NCBI RefSeq assembly: GCF_014205215.1
Contig: NZ_JACHNC010000001.1
Span: 7,746,501 to 7,810,500 of the forward strand
Reading direction: 5' to 3'
Length of the DNA stretch: 64,000 bases
Source: Actinoplanes lobatus
GTDB lineage: Bacteria > Actinomycetota > Actinomycetes > Mycobacteriales > Micromonosporaceae
Under the pieces are notes generated by a model that searched no databases, was not told the DNA's origin, and worked only from the letters and a program-made list of their open reading frames with translations. Both the position numbers and the translations under genes were made by a program. Positions within the stretch are counted from its first letter, which is position 1. Every line of letters begins with the position of its first letter. Shown here one piece after another: positions 63,631 through 64,000 of the stretch.

Positions 63631-63666
63631 TTGACGACATGCAGTCAGTTGCCTGCATAATGCAGG
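63631..63666 (+). promoter_or_regulatory. Promoter and ArsR operator palindrome
   Basis: TTGACG (63631-63636) as -35 and TGCATA (63654-63659, 17-bp spacer) as -10. The -10 sits in the perfect palindrome CCTGCAT-A-ATGCAGG (63652-63666), a good site for the ArsR regulator encoded just downstream. Confidence 0.7.
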
Positions 63667-63668
63667 TC

Positions 63669-64000
63669 ATGGACCTGGTGTTCAAAGCGCTCGCCGATCC
63701 GACGCGGCGCCGGCTGCTGGACAGCCTCCGGGCGGAGGACGGTCAGACCCTCGGGCGGCTGTGCTCGCGGCTGGAGATGACCCGGCAGTCGGTGACGCAG
63801 CATCTCGAGGTGCTGCGCGAGGCGAACCTGATCAGTGTCGTCCGGCGCGGCCGGGAGCGATGGCACTACCTGAACCCGGTTCCCATTCACGACTTGCAGC
63901 AGCGATGGATCGCCCCGTTCGAGCAGCCCCGACTGGGTGCGCTCGACGCGATCCGGCGACAGGCGGAGGAGCCCCGGATGAAACCCGATTTCGTGTACGT
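63669..64000 (+). CDS. ArsR-family regulator, possibly fused to an SRPBCC domain; cut by the window end
   Basis: Starts at ATG 63669 (an ATG nine bases earlier is possible). MDLVFKALADPTRRRLLDSLRAEDGQTLGRLCSRLEMTRQSVTQHLEVLREANLISVVRRGRERWHYLN is a typical ArsR winged HTH. After residue 80 come AIRRQAEEPRMKPDFVYV, the start of what looks like the SRPBCC (AHSA1) domain common in ArsR-SRPBCC fusions. The window ends there, so the fusion is inferred from a few residues. Confidence 0.85.
   Translation, partial: MDLVFKALADPTRRRLLDSLRAEDGQTLGRLCSRLEMTRQSVTQHLEVLREANLISVVRRGRERWHYLNPVPIHDLQQRWIAPFEQPRLGALDAIRRQAEEPRMKPDFVY

Overview
The window is high-GC DNA with many GTG and TTG starts and strong C/G preference at third codon positions. 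Gene content points to an actinobacterium: an F420-type LLM oxidoreductase, a SigE-type ECF sigma factor, a DUF5999 mini-protein, an MmpS-like lipoprotein, CelR/CebR-type operators and several TetR/PadR/MocR regulators. Actinoplanes or another Micromonosporaceae genus is my best guess. There are no rRNA or tRNA genes, no CRISPR array, and one decayed insertion sequence.

Layout. 1-2.8 kb: end of an NRPS-independent (IucA/IucC) siderophore cluster, with two synthetases and a PLP decarboxylase. 2.9-7.4 kb: a membrane protein, a perfect 31-bp-arm palindrome, a MerR-HEAT/HEAT operon with a 19-bp-spacer MerR promoter, and a TPR protein resembling the front half of TPR-CHAT proteins. 7.5-15.2 kb: small regulator-plus-target units (APH kinase, acetyltransferase/TetR/MFS, MmpS-like lipoprotein, hydrolase/AraC, AhpC/TSA-like protein/TetR, GNAT). 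15.7-18.7 kb: a hypothetical gene followed by stop-codon-anchored tandem repeats, then a secreted GH10 xylanase behind a perfect CelR/CebR operator. 18.8-29.1 kb: TPR, membrane and DUF4304 genes, TetR/LLM pair, MBL, DoxX-like, lipoprotein, methyltransferase, a dead transposase and a histidine phosphatase. 29.1-37.1 kb: a DUF4132 giant, peptide deformylase, ECF sigma factor, PabB-type chorismate enzyme and DUF5999. 37.2-40.2 kb: gcvP under a single-aptamer glycine riboswitch.

40.3-48.8 kb: two aldo/keto reductases flanking a pair of COG3541-like nucleotidyltransferases, a pentapeptide-repeat protein, a CE4 + SGNH (CE2-like) double esterase behind a second CelR/CebR-like operator, a DUF6193-like gene, a lipoprotein and a YdjM-like membrane hydrolase. 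48.8-53.4 kb: an 83-bp repeat array, a split AbiEii-like pair, a small hydrolase, GrpB and a mycothiol-dependent maleylpyruvate isomerase-like protein. 53.4-61.2 kb: PadR/membrane pair, MocR divergent from a trans-sulfuration PLP enzyme, PhzF, and TetR/MMPL exporter. 61.3-63.5 kb: a tandem duplication of two DA1-like zinc-finger peptidase genes with a conserved structured leader. 63.67 kb to the end: start of an ArsR regulator.

How parts work together: the xylanase and the CE4/CE2-like esterase are 26 kb apart but carry nearly the same 14-bp operator, so they probably form a plant-polysaccharide regulon controlled by a LacI-type regulator encoded elsewhere. Four genes carry direct tandem repeats that start at or include their own stop codon, a recurring local feature. 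The DA1-like pair is the least explained and most interesting locus.
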